From Thermaceae bacterium (GTDB taxonomy: Bacteria > Deinococcota > Deinococci > Deinococcales > Marinithermaceae): DNA of 9,858 nt. Below, piece after piece: positions 7,053-9,858 of this stretch (its first letter is position 1; each line of letters begins with the position of its first letter). The stretch spans positions 1-9,858 of the forward strand of contig JALVWZ010000246.1 of NCBI GenBank assembly GCA_027023115.1, given 5' to 3'. The notes beneath the pieces are model-generated. The model did no database searches. It had not been told where the DNA came from and saw nothing but the letters and a program-made list of their open reading frames with translations. Both the position numbers and the translations under genes were made by a program.

Positions 7053-7361
7053 TTATTCGCCACTGAGCGTTGAGGCGAGGGGCTTGATGTTTTCGTGATT
7101 CGTGCTTTGCCGGACCCGGTAGAGGTCGTAGGCCTGTTGCAGGTTCAGCCAAAACTCGGGTGTGGTGCCAAAGAAACGGGCGAGCCGCAGGGCTGTATCG
7201 GGCGTAACGCCGCGCTTGCCGTGAACCAGCTCGTTGACGCGGGGGTAGGAAACGCCAATGCGCTCGGCCAGTTCCTTCTGGGTCAAGCCGTAAGGCTTCA
7301 GGAACTCCTCGAGCAGGATTTCGCCCGGGTGGGTTGGGGCGCGGTTCTGTGGTATCTTCAT
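7053..7361 (-). CDS. higA: HigA-family antitoxin (XRE helix-turn-helix)
   Basis: 102-residue DNA-binding antitoxin that would neutralise HigB and repress the operon. It opens with the HigA signature RAPTHPGEILLEEFLKPYG (7-25). A helix-turn-helix follows at 26-50 (LTQKELAERIGVSYPRVNEL, then VHGKRGVTPDTALRLARFFG), and then the PEFWLNLQQAYDL segment (68-80) conserved in this family. The ATG at 7361 was chosen because AAAGGA lies about 7 nt upstream; the in-frame TTG at 7379 would add six residues upstream of the ribosome binding site and is less likely. It is 42 nt downstream of higB on the same strand, the toxin-first order typical of higBA. Confidence 0.93.
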   Translation of the reverse strand: MKIPQNRAPTHPGEILLEEFLKPYGLTQKELAERIGVSYPRVNELVHGKRGVTPDTALRLARFFGTTPEFWLNLQQAYDLYRVRQSTNHENIKPLASTLSGE

Positions 7362-7403
7362 CTTCGATCCTTTCTTCAAGTTTGGTTGCTCTCTGCGGCC
7401 TGC

Positions 7404-7694
7404 CTAGTGATAATCGGTAATCCTCACCTCGATGGCTCCTCTGCCTTCTTCCCACTTGAAGACGATGCGGTACTGGTCGTTGATCCGAATGCTGTGGTAG
7501 CCAGCCAGGCGGCCCTTGAGCTTCTCCAGGCGGTTGGCCGGCGGAGCTCGCAAATCGTCAAGGTTGATAGCTGCGTTCAACATGTCGAGTTTGCGCCGGG
7601 CGCGTTTCCAAAGCTCGCGCGGGAGTGTGCTCCTGGCAGCCTTGGTGTCGTTCCCTTCGAAAACGTCTCGCGTGCCTTGATGGGCAAATATCAT
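7404..7694 (-). CDS. higB: HigB-family toxin (RelE-fold mRNA interferase)
   Basis: 96-residue toxin expected to cleave mRNA on the ribosome. Family features: MIFAHQGTRDVFEGND at the N-terminus (compare the usual F-x-HKGL...F), a basic helix RELWKRARRKLDMLNAA (26-42), DLRAPPANRLEKLKG (47-61), GYHSIRINDQYRIVFKWEEG (65-84) and the C-terminal ITDYH (92-96). The final Asp-Tyr-His matches D90-Y91-H92 described for Proteus HigB, and K58, K60, R70 and R76 supply the basic surface. No truncation is visible, so it is probably functional. I take the ATG at 7694; an adjacent GTG at 7697 adds one residue. AGGG about 9 nt upstream is a modest ribosome binding site. It is controlled by the dyad at 7719-7744. 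Confidence 0.93.
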   Translation of the reverse strand: MIFAHQGTRDVFEGNDTKAARSTLPRELWKRARRKLDMLNAAINLDDLRAPPANRLEKLKGRLAGYHSIRINDQYRIVFKWEEGRGAIEVRITDYH

Positions 7695-7718
7695 CACGGA
7701 ACACCCTAGCTATGCGAG

Positions 7719-7750
7719 TATAGCGTATCACGTTATACGTTATATATCAA
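7719..7750 (-). promoter_or_regulatory. higBA promoter with 26-bp near-palindromic operator
   Basis: Positions 7719-7744 form a palindrome centred between 7731 and 7732, with 11 of 13 pairs matching (mismatches at 7723/7740 and 7729/7734). On the minus strand TTGATA (7750-7745) and TACGCT (7727-7722) form -35 and -10 boxes 17 bp apart; TATACT (7722-7717) is an alternative -10. The palindrome covers the spacer and the -10, as expected for repression by HigA. It also contains a direct CGTTATA repeat (7731-7744). This is the most AT-rich patch nearby. Confidence 0.6.
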
Positions 7751-7753
7751 ACC

Positions 7754-7767
7754 TTCCGCGCGCGGAA
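7754..7767. repeat. perfect 14-bp palindrome TTCCGCG/CGCGGAA
   Basis: A perfect dyad 4 bp beyond the higBA -35 box. It could be a second regulator site or one arm of the structured element that follows. Role unknown. Confidence 0.4.
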
Positions 7768-7775
7768 TGCCGGTG

Positions 7776-7836
7776 TTTCACGGCAGTTAACCGCCCCCGG
7801 TTTGAAATGTCCGGGGGCGTATGCCATTTGGTGAAA
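7776..7836. other. nested stem-loop element, possible structured RNA or mobile-repeat core
   Basis: Three helices nest on one another. TTTCAC (7776-7781) pairs with GTGAAA (7831-7836), and GGCA (7782-7785) with TGCC (7822-7825). CGCCCCCGG (7792-7800) pairs with CCGGGGGCG (7811-7819) around a 10-nt loop. This gives 19 perfect pairs, with an asymmetric internal loop (6 nt/2 nt) and a 5-nt bulge. There is no U-tract after the stem on either strand, so a plain terminator is unlikely. It lies in a gene-free stretch (7698-7930) between the higBA promoter and the small gene at 7931. The strand is undetermined because the folding is symmetric. Confidence 0.4.
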
Positions 7837-7885
7837 GCCTGACGAACGCGCCTATATGTGTCTACTTCGATCCGAGTGAGAACGT

Positions 7886-7908
7886 GGCCTGCGGCGTTGC
7901 CGCAGGCC
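7886..7908 (-). terminator. 10-bp hairpin after the small gene, terminator-like but lacking a U-tract
   Basis: GGCCTGCGGC (7886-7895) pairs perfectly with GCCGCAGGCC (7899-7908) around a 3-nt loop. On the minus strand it starts 22 nt after the stop of the small gene at 7931. The following minus-strand bases are ACGTTCTC, with no run of T. It could be a GC-rich terminator or an RNA-stabilising 3' hairpin. Confidence 0.4.
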
Positions 7909-7930
7909 AGGCGGATTTCCTAAAGCCCCG

Positions 7931-8161
7931 CTACTCCCAATCGAGCGGCTGCAGTTGGTAAAGCGCGTAACCAGACCTGCGGTCCACCCCGAACCACACC
8001 AGCGCCCCGCTCACGCTCACGACGCGGCAGGTAACCGCCCGCGCCGGGCCGTGTGTGGCCAGGGCGCAGCCGCGCGAGGTAAGCCCGCAGAAAACTGCGA
8101 CATAGCCAAGCCTTTCGAGCAACGCATTTGCTTCTGTTTGAGCTCTTACGAATCCTTTCAT
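7931..8161 (-). CDS. small hypothetical protein, unrecognised
   Basis: 76 residues; I do not recognise a family. Coding is supported by AAAAAGGAG about 7 nt upstream of the ATG at 8161-8159 (the strongest ribosome binding site on the minus strand here) and by an open frame to TAG at 7931. The N-terminal part (MKGFVRAQTEANALLERLGY) looks like an amphipathic helix. The rest alternates hydrophobic residues as in a small beta sheet (YVAVFCGL, ALATHGPARAVTCRVVSV, ALVWFGVDRRSGYALYQL) and ends PLDWE. Three cysteines (C25, C32, C45) do not form a metal motif. No signal peptide or membrane span is visible. It is isolated between higBA and the two-component genes and flanked by palindromes, which suggests accessory DNA. 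An overlapping open frame in another register (to 7920) is a shadow without a ribosome binding site. Confidence 0.6.
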   Translation of the reverse strand: MKGFVRAQTEANALLERLGYVAVFCGLTSRGCALATHGPARAVTCRVVSVSGALVWFGVDRRSGYALYQLQPLDWE

Positions 8162-8192
8162 ACTGGTCTCCTTTTTGTAGAATTTGTCGCCG

Positions 8193-8206
8193 CAACCGGC
8201 CGGTTG
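8193..8206. repeat. perfect 14-bp palindrome CAACCGG/CCGGTTG
   Basis: A perfect dyad about 32 bp upstream of the small gene's ATG, in the position of a 5' leader or operator. No regulator can be assigned. Confidence 0.4.
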
Positions 8207-8220
8207 ACGGTCCAGTTGTC

Positions 8221-8232
8221 GGCCACGTGGCC
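8221..8232. repeat. perfect 12-bp palindrome GGCCAC/GTGGCC
   Basis: A second perfect dyad 14 bp from the one at 8193-8206, about 60 bp upstream of the small gene. Together they could form a paired operator or stems in a long leader. Its core CCACGTGG is a common protein-binding dyad, but no specific factor is implied. Confidence 0.35.
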
Positions 8233-8437
8233 TAAAACCCAAATCGGCTGTTCAGAACCCTTAGTTTTTCAGTTCATATTTGTGAGCAGATTACAATTCA
8301 TCGCCGTAAGCCTGCGCCACGAACTTGCCTAAGCGGCAGCCCACAGCCGGCCCGGCGATCTGTTGCAAAAAAGGGACGCAAGCGCCGTTGGGGAATCACT
8401 GCTAGTCACGGCTCATATCCGGCCTGGCGGTCGCATG
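8233..8437. other. gene-free spacer with an AT-rich patch
   Basis: I see no supported gene here on either strand. Bases 8260-8300 are clearly more AT-rich than the surroundings and could hold the promoter of the small minus-strand gene, but I cannot place convincing -35 and -10 boxes. ATCGCCG (8300-8306) can pair with CGGCGAT (8353-8359) across 46 nt; this may be chance. Confidence 0.4.
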
Positions 8438-8453
8438 GGCTCCGCTCGGAGCC
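8438..8453 (-). terminator. hairpin just after the histidine kinase stop
   Basis: GGCTCCG (8438-8444) pairs with CGGAGCC (8447-8453), starting 4 nt after the kinase stop codon on the minus strand. No U-tract follows (CATGCGACC). The position suggests transcription termination or 3' end protection. The GC-rich sequence could also be a copy of a dispersed repeat. Confidence 0.4.
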
Positions 8454-8457
8454 GGCC

Positions 8458-9714
8458 CTACCCCTCGAGCCCCGGCAGCTCTACCCGAAAGACGGTGCGG
8501 CCTGGTTCGGAGCTCACTACGATGCGCCCTTCGTGGGCCTCAGCGATCTGCTTGGCAATCGCCAAGCCCAGGCCGGTGCCGCCCTCGGGGCCGCGGGCGA
8601 AGCGCTCGAACAGGTGGGGTAACACCTCGGGGTCTATCCCCGGCCCGTCGTCCTGCACCTCCACCCAGGTGCACTCGTCGTTGTCGCCCACGACCACGCG
8701 GACCCCTTCGGGGCGCCCCGCGGCCCGCACCGCGTTGGCCACCAAGTTGCGCAGCATCTGCACCAGCCGGTCGGGGTCGCCCAGCACCTCCGGATGGGAA
8801 CGGGCCGCGAAGGCCACGCCCGGAAAACCGGCCGCCACGTTGCCCGCCAGCTCGGCCAGGTCAACGATGTGTGGGTTGACGTTGCGCTCGGCCTCGCCGC
8901 GGGCCAACGCCAGCAGGTCGCCCACCAAACGGGTCAGGTGGCGGGCGGTGCGCTCGGCGGCGGCCAGGGCGCCTTCGTCGGCCGGGTTCTTGCGCAGGCG
9001 CTCGAGGTGACCCATCAATACCGTCAGCGGCGTGCGCAGCTCGTGGCTCACCTCGGCCAGGAAGACGCGCTCGCGCTCGCGGGAGCGGCGCAGCTCGGCC
9101 AGAAGGTCGTTGAAGCGACTGATTATCTGCCCCAGTTCGTCATCGGGCCCGTCGTAGGGAATAGGCGAAAGGTCGGCCCCGCGGCGGGCGGCGACCGCCT
9201 CGGCGGCCTCGCGCAGCGGGCGGCTGGCCCAGCGCACCCCGAAGCGCACCAACAACCACCCCAGCGGCAGGGTGAGCAAAAAGGCCAGCGTAGCCGTCCG
9301 CGCCATGTTGCGGGTCAGGCGGCTGATGAAGGTCAGGTCCTGCGAAACCGCCAAAACGCCCACCGAGGTGGTGATGTAGGCGGCGGCGAAGGCAGGCGTG
9401 CGGTAAACGCGCGGTTCTTTCTGGTCGGCGGTGGTGATGACCTCGGCGGGGATGCGGTGGTCGGGCTCATCCAGCACCAATGGCTCGCCGGAAAAGTCGT
9501 AAACGCTGATGTAGGTGCCGCCGGTGGCCGGGAGCTTGCCGGTAGTGCCCGAGTCGTAAAGTTTGGCCAGGCTGGCCGCGTCGTCTTTGAGCAAGTGTAA
9601 AACGTGCGTTTCGAGCCCCGCCCGCAGGCTGAAAAAGGCGGCGCCAAAGCTGAGCGCCAAGAGCAACGCCCAGATGGCCCCGAAAATCAGGGTCAGGCGG
9701 GTAACGTAACGCAT
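8458..9714 (-). CDS. two-component sensor histidine kinase (HAMP, HisKA, HATPase)
   Basis: 418-residue inner-membrane kinase that would sense an extracytoplasmic cue and phosphorylate the adjacent OmpR-family regulator. Order: membrane helix 1 (about 8-30); a roughly 110-residue periplasmic domain (31-141) of no recognised type; membrane helix 2 (about 142-160); a HAMP linker (WASRPLREAAEAVAARR, then DELGQIISRFNDLLAELR, to about 210); HisKA with FLAEVSHELRTPLTVLMGHL (218-237, phospho-acceptor H224); and HATPase_c with the N-box LRNLVANAV (N323, N327), G1 DDGPGI (355-360), F-box LFERFAR (368-374) and G2 GGTGLGLAI (378-386). All catalytic boxes are intact. The ATG at 9714 is 9 nt downstream of the regulator's stop, with AAGG close to it. 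The signal is unknown. Confidence 0.95.
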   Translation of the reverse strand: MRYVTRLTLIFGAIWALLLALSFGAAFFSLRAGLETHVLHLLKDDAASLAKLYDSGTTGKLPATGGTYISVYDFSGEPLVLDEPDHRIPAEVITTADQKEPRVYRTPAFAAAYITTSVGVLAVSQDLTFISRLTRNMARTATLAFLLTLPLGWLLVRFGVRWASRPLREAAEAVAARRGADLSPIPYDGPDDELGQIISRFNDLLAELRRSRERERVFLAEVSHELRTPLTVLMGHLERLRKNPADEGALAAAERTARHLTRLVGDLLALARGEAERNVNPHIVDLAELAGNVAAGFPGVAFAARSHPEVLGDPDRLVQMLRNLVANAVRAAGRPEGVRVVVGDNDECTWVEVQDDGPGIDPEVLPHLFERFARGPEGGTGLGLAIAKQIAEAHEGRIVVSSEPGRTVFRVELPGLEG

Positions 9715-9723
9715 GGCCTTAGC

Positions 9724-9858
9724 CTAGCCCTTGGGCTGCCGCAGGGCGTAACCGACCCCGCGCACCGTGCGCAGGTGGCCAAAGGCCCCGGCGTCGCGCA
9801 GCTTGGCGCGCAGGTTGGCAACGTGCACGTCGACCACGTTGGAGCCGCTTTCCAGCGG
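9724..9858 (-). CDS. OmpR-family response regulator, C-terminal end only
   Basis: Only the last 44 residues are inside the window; the receiver domain lies beyond it. They form the end of an OmpR/PhoB winged helix: SNVVDVHVANLRAKLRD (residues 6-22 of the fragment; the recognition-helix signature V-x-VHV-x-x-LR-x-KL) and then HLRTVRGVGYALR (28-40), the hairpin wing. This cytoplasmic DNA-binding regulator is transcribed first in the operon, with the kinase gene starting 9 nt after its stop. Its target genes cannot be seen here. Confidence 0.93.
   Translation of the reverse strand, partial: PLESGSNVVDVHVANLRAKLRDAGAFGHLRTVRGVGYALRQPKG

Noticed and set aside
7362..7379. TTG start for higA
   Set aside because: It lies upstream of the AAAGGA site that serves the ATG at 7361, and the added residues are not typical of HigA.
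7955..8332. 125-residue plus-strand open frame over the small gene
   Set aside because: No ribosome binding site and no recognisable motif; the minus-strand frame has the strong start signal.
7745..8457. CRISPR array, tRNA or insertion-sequence ends in the palindrome-rich patch
   Set aside because: The dyads differ in sequence and are not regularly spaced, no cloverleaf could be drawn, no transposase fragment was seen, and I found no matching terminal inverted repeats.

Overview
This is a GC-rich bacterial chromosome segment, probably from the Deinococcota (Thermus/Oceanithermus/Meiothermus-like). The hints are the high GC, tightly packed genes with frequent GTG starts and stop-start overlaps, a fused AroQ-type chorismate mutase plus type I-beta DAHP synthase, and a minimal TatA-TatC pair. 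The taxonomic call is inference; no rRNA or other phylogenetic marker is present.

Layout. Bases 1-863 (minus) hold most of a YedA-like EamA/DMT exporter, with a TetR-operator-like palindrome just upstream of its start. From 946 to 6990 there is a nearly gap-free plus-strand run of eight genes: a DUF456 membrane protein, a small glutaredoxin-like protein, lgt, glmU, tatA, tatC, the chorismate mutase/DAHP synthase, and an unusual ferredoxin with four Cys-rich cluster motifs. Gaps are 15 nt or less, and lgt/glmU and glmU/tatA overlap by 4 nt (GTGA, ATGA). The run combines envelope biogenesis (lipoprotein diacylation, UDP-GlcNAc synthesis, Tat export) with entry into aromatic biosynthesis and a redox protein.

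A short GGTGGTA-type tandem repeat follows, then a minus-strand higB-higA toxin-antitoxin pair preceded by a 26-bp near-palindromic operator. Between higB and a two-component system lies a roughly 760-bp accessory patch (7695-8457). It holds only one small unrecognised gene (76 aa, strong ribosome binding site) and an unusual density of perfect palindromes and hairpins. One is a nested 61-nt structure (7776-7836) that could be a structured RNA or the core of a small mobile repeat. The window ends in a minus-strand OmpR-family response regulator (C-terminal 44 residues only) and its sensor histidine kinase.

Most of the window is ordinary core genome. The parts that deserve a second look are the palindrome-rich patch with the orphan small gene, the four-cluster ferredoxin, and the chorismate mutase domain in which the catalytic Lys appears to be Gln. 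I did not find a clear undescribed multi-gene system.
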